From assembly GCA_021613375.1 (NCBI GenBank), contig CM038722.1, positions 25,676,941-25,740,940 of the forward strand: a stretch of DNA of 64,000 nucleotides, given 5' to 3'. Shown piece after piece: positions 1-14,159 of this stretch. The stretch comes from Megaleporinus macrocephalus (taxonomy: Eukaryota; Chordata; Actinopteri; Characiformes; Anostomidae). Made by a program: the position numbers and the translations under genes. Each line of letters begins with the position of its first letter. The stretch's first letter is position 1. The notes beneath the pieces are model-generated. The model ran no database searches, was not told the DNA's origin, and saw only the letters and a list, made by a program, of their open reading frames with translations.

Positions 1-30
1 TATTCTGATTGGTGTTTGGGAAGCAGTCCT

Positions 31-59
31 CTCTCTCTCTCTCTCTCTCTCGCTCTCTG

Positions 60-94
<35 letters not shown>

Positions 95-507
95 CTCTCA
101 ATCCCTCTCTCTCTCTCTCTCTCAATCTGTCAATCTCTCAATCTCTCTCTCTCAATCTCTCTCTCTCTCTGTCTCTCTCTCGCGCTCTCTCTGTATGTCT
201 CTCTCGCTCTCTCTCTCTCTCTCTGTCTGTCTTTGTCTCTCTTTCTGTCTATCTCTTTCACTCTCTGTCTCTGTTTCGCGCTCTCTTTCTCTCTGTCTCT
301 CTCTCTGTCTCCCTCTCTCTCTCTTTCTATGTCTCTTTCTCTCTCTGTCTCTCTTTTTCTCTCTCTCTTTCTCCCTCTCTCTCTCTCTGTTTGTCTCTCT
401 CTCTGTCTCTCTCTGTTTGTCTCTCTCTGTCTGTCTCTCTCTCTTTCTCTTTCTGTTGCTCTCTCTGTCTCTCTCTCTGTCTCTCTCTCTCTGTCTCTCT
501 CTCTCTA
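31..507. repeat. Compound (TC)n microsatellite with TG and CG interruptions
   Basis: A nearly pure pyrimidine strand of TC dinucleotides broken at intervals by CTGT, CAAT and CGC. All three plus-strand frames stay open because CTC/TCT triplets contain no stop codon, which produces Ser/Leu-rich open frames that should not be read as genes. The interruptions recur in short blocks, suggesting duplication of imperfect segments as well as slippage. Polypurine-polypyrimidine mirror symmetry makes triplex (H-DNA) formation plausible. Confidence 0.95.
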
Positions 508-881
508 AATTTCTGTTTCTCTGGTTTATATTAATCTTGTTGTTTGCTCATTTATAGTCTTCTTATCATCTCTCTTTCTTTTTCTCCGTATAGCTCTATC
601 TTTATTTCATTCTTTCTTTTCTCCCTCCATTTTTTTGTGGATGTCGATTTCTCTCTTCATTCTTTCTACCTTTCTACATTGCTCTCTCTCTCTCTGGCTT
701 TATCACTGTCTTGTTTTATCTTTTACAGTGTTTCTGTCTTTCTTTTTCTCTGTTTAACCATATTTTCTTTCTTATTTGTTGTCTCATCTCTCTCTCTTTT
801 TCTTTCTGTGAATCTGTCTCTCCGCTTCCTCCCTTTCTACATCTCTCTCTCTCTCTGTGGCTTTATCGCCTTATCCGCTTA
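508..881. repeat. Degenerate pyrimidine-rich tract
   Basis: The sequence stays strongly T/C-rich but is no longer a clean dinucleotide repeat; CTCTCTCT islands near 680-700 and 843-857 remain. It looks like the decayed flank of the neighbouring CT microsatellites. No gene or element boundary is visible. Confidence 0.7.
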
Positions 882-945
882 GCTCTCTCTTTCTCTCTCT
901 CACTTACTGTCTCTTTCTCTCTTTATGTCTACATTTTTTCTTGCC

Positions 946-990
<45 letters not shown>

Positions 991-1030
991 CTTTCTGTCT
1001 TACCCTTTTCTGTCTATACATTCTCTGTAC

Positions 1031-1076
<46 letters not shown>

Positions 1077-1204
1077 CACACCTTTTGTTTTACCCTTTAT
1101 TTTTGATTGTCATGCAACGGAAGTTGACACACTCAGTGGCGTCTCTCTCTCTCTCTTTCTCTCTCTCACTTACTGTCTTTCTCTCTCTCTCTCTCTCACA
1201 CACT

Positions 1205-1239
<35 letters not shown>

Positions 1240-1275
1240 ACCTGTCTCTGCTTTTTATGTCTACATTTTTTCTCC

Positions 1276-1355
<80 letters not shown>

Positions 1356-1446
1356 GTGTCTCAACCCTTTCTGTCATTCTCTTTGTACATTTATGGCATT
1401 TAGCAGACATTTTTCTCATTTTTTTGTACATTTTTCTCTCTCTCTT

Positions 1447-1514
<68 letters not shown>

Positions 1515-1556
1515 TCTCTTTCTCTTTCTTATTTTTGATTGTCATGCAACACAGTG
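882..1556. repeat. Tandemly duplicated compound STR block, (TC)n and (TATC)n
   Basis: Two successive copies of one block can be followed by shared non-repetitive landmarks. Each contains a CACTTACTGTC motif, an ATGTCTACATTTTTTC motif, a TATC tract (946-991 and 1275-1355), a TTTCTGTC/TGTACATTT stretch, a long TC tract (1034-1074 and 1435-1511) and a TTTTGATTGTCATGCAAC end (about 1101 and 1532). The first copy spans about 882-1140 and the second about 1141-1556. The size difference comes mainly from longer STR tracts in the second copy. Confidence 0.85.
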
Positions 1557-3160
1557 GTGTTTCATCTCTCTCTATTTCATCCCAATTACAAAACACAGGA
1601 GAAAGAAATAAACAAAGCCAGAGAAAGGAAGGATAGTTTTCATTCATTTTGTCGTCCATCGCTGTCTGCCACTTTCTGTCTCTCTCGCTGTAGCTGCAGT
1701 GCGATGTGTGAGTTTGTCTTTTCTCTTCTCTTTCTCTTCCCGCTGAGTCATCGTTTGCTTGAGACTTCGCTCGGTGTGAAGGCGCTGACGTGTTGCCGTG
1801 GCGCAGCCCGTGTGAAGAAGGTGAGATCTTTGCAGGAGGTTATGTTACGTGAGAAAGCTTCACCAGGCCGAGTTAGTCGCTCTGAAGAGTGTTCGAACTC
1901 GAAATGCGCCGTGATTTCATTAGCGCTCTGATAGCCGCTCTCTTCTGTCCGGATCGAATTTGTGTTTAATTGTGAGAAAACCTGATCGCGCAACTGTTGC
2001 AGGGGCCCGAGAGCGGCTGTAGACCTTTCACTGCGCTCCTCTACGGGTGAAAGACAATGAGCTAATGTAAAGGAATCGATTCTCTATATCCAGCAGTAGA
2101 CAGCACGTCCGCTCCAGGAGGATAACGTATACACCGATGGGACTACGGCTGCTTTCCTTCATACTTAGAGTATAGAGAGTGCACGCTGAGCAACTCAGTT
2201 AGACGCAGAAAGTGAAGTAAGACTTTCACGGGCCGAAAAAAGGAAAACGGCCAAAGAGAAAGTAGCAAAGCAGCTGACTGGAACAAACGAGGCACGTGTT
2301 TTCATATCTTACACAGGTTTTTCACATGTTAGTTCATGTGCCTGGTCATAATAAGCATGATTTATCATTGCATATCATTTAAACGATAGCGTTCCTGTTT
2401 CTTCCAGAATCTTCCATCATAATGTGCTCGCCTTGGGCAGGAAAAAATCATTTTAACCTGTAATAGTATGTTGCACCTTCCCTTACGGCCCCCACCTCTC
2501 ACCCTCAGCTCAGAGACATAGATATTATTTCTACAGGGGGTCCAGAGATTTACAGCCTTTTTGATAATTGTAATTTAGTCGCATAACCTCCCCCTGCAAT
2601 AATTAATTAATTATAGGTTTAAATAGTATAGGTTTATATAAGTTAATAATAGGCTTATATAATGTAATCATTATTAATTGAGTTATTATATATTACTAAA
2701 TCTGTAGGCCTCACATGTGCTGATATAACTATCAGTCTGGCAGTTATTTACTATATCGGACTCATATCTGCTCCTTTAAATATGAATATGCTTCAAACTA
2801 TCAGACTTTTAACACCACTAACCAGACAAGACACTTGAGAGAACATCGATCAGTCCAGTGTAGTGAGTATTAGAGGACAGCACAACAAACAAAGATAACT
2901 GATGGTGTGTTCACGTGTCTGCAGTAGCCAAACAAACAGCAAACTAAACATTATATTGTTTTTAATGGAGCTACAGTGGATTATTCGTATATTTGCCTCC
3001 TTAAATTAAAACATATTGCAGACAACAGTGGTGAGCGGGACGTTCAGTCAAGAGTTTCATGTTCCTAGCATTTGCTGTAGACCAGAGTGAAGGAGTAAAC
3101 CGGATGTTGATTTATTTTGGCCATGGACGTGTCTGCTTGTTTAATTCTTTAGTAATTGCA
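1557..3160. other. Unique non-coding sequence
   Basis: No repeat family or coding exon recognised. The first 450 bases are GC-balanced and contain several CpGs around 1770-1810; the rest becomes AT-rich, with TTAATTAATTA-type runs near 2600-2690. Open frames here are short (130 codons or fewer) and show no recognisable domain. Confidence 0.5.
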
Positions 3161-3164
3161 GAGA

Positions 3165-3570
3165 CCCCAATCCACGTACAGACTTTCAGTTTAATAAACA
3201 CAGAGAGCAAGAGAAGAGTCCAATGCTAAACAAACGTCAGGAGCCAGGAAGTGCGTCCACAGAGTTAGCAAAACCAGGGGTAAATCCAAGAATCAGAGTC
3301 CATTAACACAGCATAAAGTTCAAAATTAACCAGGTTAAAGAAACAAAGGGGATATCCAAGGGGGTAACATCAAAAACAGATCAAAGCAGAGTATCAGAGA
3401 ATCTGAAAAACTGATTAGCAAGAGAAGACAAGACCTCGCGGTAAACTTTAGAATTACAGGGGTTTAAATATTTGAGATAAATGGCCAATGAGATGAGTTC
3501 CACCTGGAAATCCGTTCAGTACTCAGGTGATGGTGGTGATGGTGTATTGCAGGACTGGGACGTGACAAAT
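3165..3570 (-). mobile_element. Possible antisense retroelement/LTR-like fragment
   Basis: A purine-rich, gene-less stretch with the composition typical of reverse-oriented teleost LTR or retroposon fragments: many short CAGAGTCCA, AAACAGATCAAAGCAGAG and GGTTTAAATATTTGAG-type segments, then a CCACCTGGAAA motif. There are no clear termini or target-site duplication, so this is only a resemblance. A short GGTGAT run lies at about 3525-3545. Confidence 0.2.
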
Positions 3571-5450
3571 TCCAGATGAACCTAATATCATACAGCCAAA
3601 TTATAAGAATATAGAGTGTCCTCCTGCCTTTATCCACCTTAAATAAACAGCCTACACTAAAGCTCACCTCTGATAATCACACATTTTCATCAGTAACGCT
3701 CTTACCATGCCAGAATTTCCATGGCATCATGCTGCCACGCCATTGGTTGCTTTTTTTGTTCAAAAACTCGATTCAGGATGGGGGCTACTATTGATTATAA
3801 CACATACTTTTTATTGAAAGGCAAACACAGACATATTGACTTCATTGGTGTGTTGAATAAGTATATATAATGTACAATCAAATAAAAATATAATAAGAAA
3901 GCTTTGAGCAAAGCAGCGGATAATGGTGCAAATTGAAATAAATATAATAAACACTTTATAAACACAGTCATTCAGTGTGGCCTGTATGACACAATATTTT
4001 TTGAAGTTGATGCTCAGGTTCGTGTCAGGTTCAACCTGGTTACCAGTTTTTGTAGTTTTGTAATTTAAATCCCAGGCACATTCCTAGAAACAAAAATAAG
4101 CTCTGCCTAAAAAACAACATCCCACCCCTAAATAGTCGTGTTCTTGTGTGTCCTTGGAGCAGGTGTGTACTCTTACACTCTTAAACAACATGTAAGGACC
4201 ACCGTGTAAGGGCGCTCCGCTGGTAGCATTGAAAAAAAGGGGGAAAAGACACGAATGACACATGACCTTGTACCAAAAATACACATCTGGGGACAACCTG
4301 CTAAACCTTTAGTGCTGAGTTGCAGCGAAATGCACACAAAGATATATAGCCCCTCCGAAACCCACCTCGAGTTCCCCGGGGGCATGTTTTTTAATATCAA
4401 TAACGCAAGCAAAGCAAGTCAGCCAGCTGTTGTTGTGAACTCATGTTCATTCTTAATAATGAATGTTTCAGAAACTCTCTTCGATTTTGTGCTCCATGCA
4501 CAAAATCTGTTCAGTGCAATCACTTCAAACGCCAGATATGAAGAGATATGAACACCAGATATGAAGAGGAACTCAGGAGAAAAGGGTTTTGGCTAGTTTG
4601 CCAACAAGATGTGGTGAAAGATTAGTTCGGCAGGCCTGGCCTGATGGTCTTGACGTCTTGGTTATACGTCCGTTTGTGCCCATCACAGAAGAGTTTATGT
4701 GTTTAAATGTAGCAGGGATTCAAGCAGAGCACAGAAATAGAGAAATAAGTAGCTTCAGGAGTTTTAGATTAAAGCTCTGTTCACATCAAGCACTATTATT
4801 TCAGATTAAATAACAGGTGCTGTGTTTTAATATAGTGGCACCTTTGGTCTGAAGAAGAAGAAGGCATGGATTCCTTGAGTAGCAGTTATCATTTTTCTTG
4901 TAAGCAATGCTTGGTTCACCCCATCCTATGAAAAAAAACCCAGCAATGTGGGGAGTCACCTATACAAGATCTGAAGCCACTGAAAACACGATTCCAAAAG
5001 TAGTTTTGTTCATTAGTGAGGAAAGCTCAGGCTCTCCCTCTGCTTGTTGCTCTACTCATTAAAAAGAAACGGAAGCACCACAGGGAGCCATTGGCCCTCT
5101 TGCTTTTCTGATAAATATGTCACCATTTTCTAAACATAATCCTCTGAAAATAAAGAAATAAATAAGTACATGAGGGTTCATTAGTGAGGGAAATTGTTTG
5201 TGGTTCTTCATGGGCACGAACAGAGTAGGACGCAACAAGATAACATAAAAAATGGCTACGTAGAGTAACTTAACATACACACCGTCACCTCCCTGACTTT
5301 CAGCTCTGGTACGATATATGTTTTCTTGCTTGTCATAGGCAAGACTGTGTGCTCTGCTACAAGTGCTACCATCCCTGTCCTGCTGCCAGTGGAGCGCTGA
5401 TTGGTCAGCCTGCTTTTTCGGATGTTAAACTGTATGCGCCATTAATATAT
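3571..5450. other. Unique, AT-leaning non-coding sequence
   Basis: No recognised gene, RNA or repeat array. Isolated features are a GAAGAAGAAGAAGG run near 4851 and AATATATTATTAATATAC just before 5462. Open frames of 70-98 codons (for example about 4255-4551) have no recognisable motif and are consistent with chance. Confidence 0.45.
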
Positions 5451-5454
5451 TATT

Positions 5455-5935
5455 AATATACTATGGTGCCAAAGTCCTAGGCACCTAAAAACCTTTATCT
5501 TAACAAATGTATTTTCACCAGTAAGAACACCAGATATCATTAGAATATATTCAATAAATACAGTACAAAGTATTATAATATTATAATCTTATTGGGAACA
5601 AAGTGTAGTTCCAGATTTCTCCTGAACGCCCCAGACATTGTATGAATGTATTCAGTTTCTTCAGCAGCAATCTTGATTTAGCTTAATGAAGTACTGAGCA
5701 GTCGAAGCAGGTATTAGATGAGAACTGTAAATAATACTGGGTTGTTTCCACAAGGAGAAGCTTGAAAAGGGTTAAATAAACACACTGGCATATGTTAAAT
5801 TACTACTTTTACAGCTGAGGACAAAGTCAATACTGTTGCTCAGTGGTGAATACATGTATTTATGTAATTTTAACATTATTGTTGTTTGCTGTGGATAGTG
5901 GTTGTCCAATTGGGTCCTATAGTTTAGTTCAAAAA
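5455..5935. mobile_element. Probable degraded Tc1/mariner-like non-autonomous element
   Basis: Begins beside a TA with GTGCCAAAGTCCTAGGCACC, which resembles the GTGCAAAAGTCTTAGGCA-type terminus widespread in teleost TA-targeting elements. The following ~450 bases read like the body of a dispersed repeat. The right terminus was not located, so the end is approximate. No transposase frame is present. Confidence 0.3.
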
Positions 5936-6314
5936 CAAATCTGAGAGCTCATCCATTTTACAAAAATAGATGCCAGTAATGCTTTCTGTATCAGTTTCCT
6001 CCATATGTATTGTCAGAACTGTGAAAGACAGAAGCTACATATAGCTGCTTGTAACCCACGTTTTACTGATATCGTATGAAGCTAATGTCTGGTCTGGGTT
6101 AGTTGAACTTTTTCCCCATTTCAAGGGTTAATTTTACCATATTTTATCCCATGGAATCTGTTGACATTATTTTGGTGATGATAATTCACGTTACAATCAT
6201 GAGACCAACAACAGACTTGTTCTCCAAAGAGGGGTTTTAGTCTCAGTAAGTTCCCACCCCTATTCAACTCCAAAACTCACACGTCTGGCTCTGTGAGACT
6301 GATCAATCCTACTC

Positions 6315-6605
6315 TATCAATCAATCAATCAATCAACATTTATTTATATAGCGCTTTTTACAACCAGTGTTGTCTCAAAGCAGCTTTACAGACAAGCAGT
6401 TTATGAACAAGAGGTATCAAAGAGAAGGATGGTAAGAAAAGAGTCTATGCATAGCAGAACATGAGAAAGATTATCAAGGTCCAAGCCCCCCTAGAACAAG
6501 CCAAAGGCTATGGTGGAAAGGAAAAACTCCCTTAATAAAAGGAAGAAACTTTAAGAGGAACCCAGACTCAAGGGAGGAACCCATCCTCCTCTGGTCCACC
6601 ACAGA
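6315..6605 (-). mobile_element. Dispersed teleost retroposon copy with (ATCA)n tail
   Basis: On the minus strand the copy ends in a GCGCTATATAAATAAATG motif followed by a (TTGA)n tail, seen here as (ATCA)n at 6318-6335. Inside is TTGTCTCAAAGCAGCTTTACAG, which recurs at 11255-11276 and, in reverse, near 34703-34725. Further on lie GGAAAAACTCCC and GAGGAACCCAGACTCA blocks, also matched in reverse in the 34.5-kb copy. A 3' microsatellite tail fits a SINE or LINE-end retroposon. I do not assign a family name. Confidence 0.7.
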
Positions 6606-6845
6606 TATAGAGAGAGAGCAACAAAGCTAATGAGATTATAAGACCGAATACGATAAGAAACTCGGCTTAAACATGTTTCTTAAATGTTCTAGCTCTGGAG
6701 GAAGTGATGTGGCAGCTCTACTGTAGTAGTTAAGGTCAGTCAGGCTGACGAGCAGGAGAGCATCCTCAGGTCAGACAGGAGGGACGGAGTTCTGGTGACT
6801 TCTAGCGGCTCTAGTGACTTCCGAGTGATGACTCAGGCAAATGTT

Positions 6846-6864
6846 GAGAGAGAGAGAGAGAGAG
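6846..6864. repeat. (GA)n microsatellite
   Basis: Pure GA dinucleotide run of about nine units in otherwise unique sequence. Confidence 0.9.
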
Positions 6865-7389
6865 ATTATGAGGGAGAGGACTCTAGTAGTAAATGTACTT
6901 AAACAGATCGTTCAACAACTTTAAACTTTAAGAGTATCAAGAGAAGTCATTCTGTGGATCAGTCCAGTGATACGATATCAGAAACCTTGCTTAACATGAT
7001 GAGCAGAGACGTAAACTATAAAATCAAGGTCACTTTTGACTTCAGGTTGACTTTTTAAGCAGTTTTTCCACCTTTGACATGTACACATACCCTCACTTAG
7101 CCCCCCAGGCCTCTCTCCTCAGCTGCTTTCTAAAAACCAGGTGAAGCTGCTGTCATCCTATACGAATCCATCACTTCGCCTGACATGCAATGTAGAGCAT
7201 ATCAACTCCATTACTGAGCTGCTCACCTGATATCCATAACACTCAGCCAAGACCTAGAGAGTGACAAATGACCGGCTGCATTACTGCCCATATCTCCTGT
7301 ATTCATTATCTCCCTGTCAGCCGTGCTAACATTGATCATGCTCATCTGATGGCTAAATGCAGACCCTGGTGTTTACAGATGAAAAGTTG

Positions 7390-7392
<3 letters not shown>

Positions 7393-7427
<35 letters not shown>
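7393..7427. repeat. (GA)n microsatellite
   Basis: Uninterrupted GA run of about 17 units. An overlapping open frame encodes an Arg-Glu run and is an artefact of the repeat. Confidence 0.95.
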
Positions 7428-7428
<1 letters not shown>

Positions 7429-7734
7429 ACCTTGCAAAGTAAAATGCTCCTCTAAAGTGTCAAAAGACGAAGCATGACAGTGAAGTATCTGCCTTTGCTC
7501 AACAGACTCGCTATTCTGTCTGCGCTACAGACATCTGTAGGATGCAGACTTGTGCGATGCAAACAGGTGATAGTGGAAAGAAAAGCTTTTGCTGTGTTAA
7601 AGTTTCGATTTCCACAACACATCAGAGTTTCTATGCAGAGTGAGCACAAACCTGTAGCAGTAGATAGAAGCTGGGGAATACATGGAGGGGTATGTTCAGG
7701 TCAAAGAATATAAAACCAAACAAGTTCACCAGTT

Positions 7735-7935
7735 CTCTTAATAATAAAGGTCTTGGCTTGGATGTATAGCTCTAGAGGGGAGATATGTTCACTGTTTATT
7801 TTATATGGAGGTTCTTTAATCTTTAAAAATGGATCTACACCACTCATACGGCTCATTTACTAGATGGATACTTATAAAGAACTAACCATTAAAAGCTTCT
7901 TCATTGGAAGGTGGTTCTACAGTGGCTCTAAAGAA
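7735..7935. mobile_element. Dispersed repeat with AAGAACC/GGTTCTT motifs, copy 1
   Basis: Shares CTTGGCTTGGATGTAT plus GGAGGTTCTT, CTTTAAAA and AAGGTGGTTCT motifs in the same order with about 43670-43870. Recurrent GGTTCTT and its complement resemble a common fish foldback-type repeat family. Ends are approximate and no target-site duplication was recognised. Confidence 0.5.
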
Positions 7936-8254
7936 ACACAGTCAACATAAAAATTGACAGATATTTTGTGTCAAATGCAGATTGTTTTGGATGAAAATGA
8001 TGACCACACTTGACTAGACTCATTTCAATTAGCTGTTTAATGAAGAAACACATTTAAAAATGTGTGATCTGTTTCTTGGTGTACTTGTCATAAACACTTT
8101 CTGTAAAACTAAAGTGCCAAATGGAACCAAAATGGATTATTTGGACCAATATTGTCAGTCCAAATGATATGGGTCCAAACACACCTCTTGCTATAAACAC
8201 AAAAATCTTTGTGTTTTGGTTGTTAGCCTTTTTTTCACAGATAGCGAGCATATT

Positions 8255-8500
8255 ATCACCGTCCAAAGTAAAACAAGGATCTCCAAAATACCAACTTTAC
8301 AGCAGAGGACAAAAACACTCTTTACTTTCAATGTAAGTCAATGGAACCAGAATTTTTTTAAGTAATTTTGGAGCATTTCTATTGATCCATTCATCATGAA
8401 ATTCTAAAACAATGTACAGCTGTTGTATTCAAATCATGCAGAAAACTAAATATCGACAAAATGGGAATCCATGTTTTTCTTTAGACAGCGATGATATATT
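8255..8500 (+). mobile_element. Dispersed repeat family A, copy 1
   Basis: Contains in order ACTTTCAATGTAAGTCAATG, GGAACCAGAATTTTTTT, GGAGCATTTCTATTGATCCA, TTCATCATGAAAT and an ACAATGTACAGCTGTTGT segment. The same order is seen at 17650-18065 (two copies), in part at 27635-27725, and at 63770-63935. At least five occurrences in 64 kb show it is a mobile or otherwise dispersed repeat. No coding capacity. Confidence 0.65.
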
Positions 8501-9386
8501 GGTTCTTATTGGACTTATTGGATTTAACAAGTTCAGCACCTATACCAATGCGGGTCCACCCTCAGACCACCTAGATTTTTGTCCTGTGTACAACTACTTG
8601 TTTTATTTTGTAAAATAAACTTAAGGAAAATATTCAAACAACCAAGAGAAGAAGGTTGGTAGGCCTAATAGAAAATGATTTAGTTGAAAACGTTGCTAAG
8701 CTATGTTACAAATGGGAACTGTATTGTGTAAATTGTGTAAATCAGTAATTGTAGTAGGAAACGATGGGTTAATAGTAAACAACAACCCTATAAATCCCAT
8801 AGATTATATCAAGAGTATCCGCAAAGGGCCAGCTTGGCTTTTGCCACTGTTACCTGCTGCCACTGACGGCTAGTTAGGTTAGCTGCCTAATGTTAGAGCT
8901 TGACGGCAAAAGTAAAGCTTTGTTTTTCTTCATTCATTTAAGAATTGTAACTTACCTCACCGAAAGCAGCCACTTCCTCTTCTTTTTCTCAGGGAGAGTG
9001 GTAGTTTTGAGTAGTCTTCTAGTACTCTGTTCAATTCAAGCAACAAGAGACTCAGCACTGCAGCATGTTGAATAGATGAGAGCCTCAGCCAGTGCATTAG
9101 AGGATTGGACCGGACAGTACATAAGGTCAGTACATCACATCTCAACAAGCAGGTCGAAGTGGGTTTCTCACAGTGTTTTGTGTTGGGAGCCAAGGTGTAA
9201 TGTTTATGGTGACCTGAGGGATTAAGTTGCTGGCTAGCAACCCATTAGCTTTACATTATTACACACATAAGCAAGTACAGAGGACCAGTACTGGTCGACT
9301 CGTATACAAGGTCAAGAGTGGTCTCTAAATTTCCTCATGCCTATGTATCACCACCTGTTAACATAAACTATTGACATAGGTTTTAA
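8501..9386. other. Unique non-coding sequence
   Basis: No repeat array or recognisable exon. Two opposing open frames of 61 and 78 codons around 8890-9193 overlap each other and have no recognisable features. Confidence 0.45.
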
Positions 9387-9410
9387 GATGGATGGATGGA
9401 TGGATGGATG

Positions 9411-9470
<60 letters not shown>

Positions 9471-9660
9471 TTTAGCAGCCAGTAGCAGTTACACATTACA
9501 AAACAAAGTACAAAACAGTCTTTTTGAATAAGGTATATAAAGAAGAATAAAGAATTCCAATAGTAAAAAGGAATATATACAAGAACATATGAATACAAAA
9601 CTCTACAACCTGACTGAAGGTAAAAAAGGTAGTGCAGTAATAAAGTAGGTAATGTGTAAA
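9387..9660 (-). mobile_element. Non-LTR retroposon 3' end with (GATA)n tail, copy 1
   Basis: A (GATG)n run (9387-9411) passes into (GATA)n (about 9410-9470), followed by TTTAGCAGCCAGTAGCAGTT, ACAAAGTACAAAACAG and AAAGAATTCCAATAGTAAAA. The latter segments are shared with 10928-11160. On the minus strand this reads as an element body running into a (TATC)n tail, the usual arrangement at the 3' end of RTE/Rex-like LINEs or SINEs that use them. Confidence 0.7.
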
Positions 9661-11160
<1,500 letters not shown>

Positions 11161-11214
11161 AGTTCATACTGGTATCCAGAGAACAAGTGTTTTGGACAGA
11201 AATGCTTATTTGAA

Positions 11215-11300
11215 AAATTTGGAAAGTTTATTTGTGTAGCGCTTACAACAATGTTGTCTCAAAGCAGCTTTACAGAGTTTTGAAAACAGACAGTTAAAAC
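11215..11300 (-). mobile_element. Fragment of the (ATCA)n-tailed retroposon family
   Basis: TTTATTTGTGTAGCGCTTAC, then TTGTCTCAAAGCAGCTTTACAG and TTTTGAAAACAGACAGTTA match the tail-proximal part of the copies at 6315 and 34520. Only the tail-proximal ~85 bases are present. Confidence 0.65.
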
Positions 11301-13829
11301 ATATATCCCCCAGTGAGCAAGCCAGACAAACTGTAGTGTTGATTTATGTTTTAGTTACGTTTTATTTCCAAAGTTAGTCATAAGCATCATAACTGACATT
11401 TTTCAGTCCTTCCAGAGTCGGTTTATCTTAGATTTGGTGATTTCACGTCACCTTTGATAGTAGAATTATTGAATTATTAATAAAGTAACTGTGATGGACG
11501 TGTTATATAGTTTCTGGAAAAATAGGTGGAACTAGTGCTCACAAGCGTCCAACATACCCACATGTACTCTACAGTAAAGAGACTTGTGTGTTGCCGTGCT
11601 CAAACATAGTTTTAACACGTGTTAATGTAAAACACTACACTTACTGCTTACTCATCTAATCTGAAATACATTCTTCTCCTAACATCTCTTAACATGTTCT
11701 CTCACATCACTACTAAACACTCCTGTTGTTGATACTGGCCTGATGGGAGTGGTTCTGTTCAAGCCTTATTGGTTTGGGGGGCGTGTCTGCTTGTACAGGA
11801 ACGCCCCAATCAGGAACACCCATGGCTGCAGCTCAACCCTTCTCTCATCATATGACATAAAAAAAACCCTAAACTTTCAAGGCCGTACCTGTTTATGCTT
11901 TTAAAACTCAAACTGAGGATTAACATGGGATTGAGAAACACTGATGGAGAAATATTTCCCAACAACCCGGCAGCTGATTTGAAATTCTTCTGACTTAACC
12001 TGTGGATACAAACATGGTAAACACTATGCACTTGATGATGCAACTCTATCTCTGCAGTCTTCTCTCTTATTGGCTTTCATTGGTCCCAATTGCTTACCAT
12101 CTCACATTATAGGTCCCAAATATCAAATATGTTTAAAATATTGGATGTATTAGACGTCCGATCACTAAAGAGCTCAATCAGAAGCTTAGAGATGGACTTA
12201 TTTCCACTTCTTAGTAGCAGATCATCTGCGCAGTCACTCAACATCTTCTGATCAAGTCAACCTAGAAGATTGAGAAAACAATGAATGTGTAGTGTAGACC
12301 CAACTTTACAGTAGCCTGTTTTAGGATGTGCTTTAGAAGATACTAGTGAAGAGATTAGATTTAAGATATAAGACATTTCACTTGCTCCTAACCGTCATGC
12401 AAGAACCGAAACGGTCCCCTTCAGATAAACAGCACTTAAAGAGAACATAAAGCATCACTCCTTCTTCAGATCTGAAACAACTCACCGGTTTCTGTCCATC
12501 CCTTCACTATGAAAGACAACTTCAATGGTCTTGAAGGATGTACAGCTGTCAAGAAGCCTTTACAGGGAAAACAGAATGGACACATCAATGAAAGAAGCTG
12601 CTAGCGCTTTCAGAACAATGTGGACTGACCACCCAAAGTCCCCACCTCAACCTCACTGTGAATGTTAGTTGTGAGCCGATCATGAGAAACAAATAAATGA
12701 GTAAAAGTCCTCGCAGACTACTTTACGAATCAGTGGCACGTCTCCTGAAAAGAATAAGAACAAGCTTCTGCTGAATAAATGTTCTACTTTCTTTCCTAAC
12801 AATGAAAATGAATAACTGCCACTTAATGGCCGGGTGACTGGAAAGAAAATGACTTTAGAGTAATAGTGTAGAAAAGCCGTTCTCTAAGTGAAATGAAGTA
12901 TTTTGTCCATGAGTTACGCCGGCCGTGAGAAAAAGGCCTTCAGGCTCGAGGCACTGGGCTGGAGGGTCCTCAAGAGCAATGATCATCTGTTGCAAACCAC
13001 TTGCGGCCGAGAAGCTGTTTGAGAGGCAGATGATGCTGAAGCAGCAGATGAAGCGTTTGAGAGCTACGTTAATGTTAGCGTTTCAGTGGGGTCCGCCTAC
13101 ATGTTCAGAGAACAGGCTGCACTTGGTGGGGAAGTGTTTGTCATTCTGCCGTGAAGAGCCATAAAACTGCCCAGTTTAGAGTTTTTAGCACATCAGCTTC
13201 AGATCTGTAGCTACTGGCTATGACTTTCATGAGCTGAATTAGGAAACGTATACATTTCTGATGGTGTGGTAGTATAAATCTGTAGTAGTGACATGAGAAA
13301 TCCTATGCGTACAGCAGCAGCAGGACATTATCTTGTCAGTTCTCAGCTGTGAAGGTTTCATATCAGCTTAAAGAAAATCCACAGGGCTCCGGCTATACTG
13401 TAAAAGTATTCTCTGCTGAGTGATTTGTGGAGAGTAACATGGCATATTTTATTTTCTGTTATTCTATTTTTGTACCATTCAGTTAATTTGAAGAAGTATT
13501 AAAGAGAAAATGTTGTATGTGGGTCTCTTGTCATTTAGTTTTATATTAGTAATAATCTACCGCACTTATTAATGTAATATATTGTTTATTTTGTAGATTT
13601 AATGTTTAAATTTAGAAAATAACATAGTAATTATGAAATAATGCACATGCAAATTAACCAATTAAATAGCTTATTATTCAAATACATTATTTTATTACAG
13701 TAAATGATTTAAATGATAAACAATTACCTCTTTAAACTAGTTTTTATAAATAGATTAGATCAAAATTAATAGAACTATTTCCTACAGAGGAATTTAACCT
13801 ATCTGTACTGGAAAAACCGCATACACACA
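11301..13829. other. Unique non-coding sequence
   Basis: About 2.5 kb with no tandem array, recognised transposon or exon. A 79-codon open frame at 12925-13164 lies in a locally GC-richer patch but shows no motif. The last 350 bases are strongly AT-rich. Confidence 0.45.
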
Positions 13830-14005
13830 TACTAGGTGTCACTGAGCGTGCTTGCCCTGAGCGGGGGGCAGTCCTATCCACAGTGCCTGGGGAGCCTTTG
13901 CAGGGTTAGGTGTCTTGCTCAGGGGCACTTCAGGTGTGTTTCCTCGGTTCAGGGTATCAAATCGATGACCTTCCGATCACATAGCCAGTTCCTTAAACTT
14001 AAGCC
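13830..14005 (-). mobile_element. tRNA-derived SINE, minus strand
   Basis: Read on the minus strand from about 14005 it has a tRNA-like head (TTAAGGAACTGGC, then GGAAGGTCATCGATTTGA in the position of the B box) followed by AAGTGCCCCTGAGCAAGACA and a CACTGTGGATAGGACTGCCC segment. The same order is found in the plus-strand copies at 19574-19820 and 44102/45536-45690. The promoter boxes are degraded, so it is presumably inactive. Confidence 0.75.
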
Positions 14006-14159
14006 CACAACAAGCCCATACAAATATCTAATTAAACAAATGCATTTTCAATAATAGCAGCTGTTTAATTATACGTCTGTATAATTATAGCTGTTTAAAA
14101 TGATCTTAAACTGCAAGCCTATTATATATAAATACAATAAGTTATGAAAATATAACCAT

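Noticed and set aside
857..1636. 259-codon Ser/Leu/Tyr-rich frame
   Set aside because: Produced by TC and TATC microsatellites; no unique protein segment.
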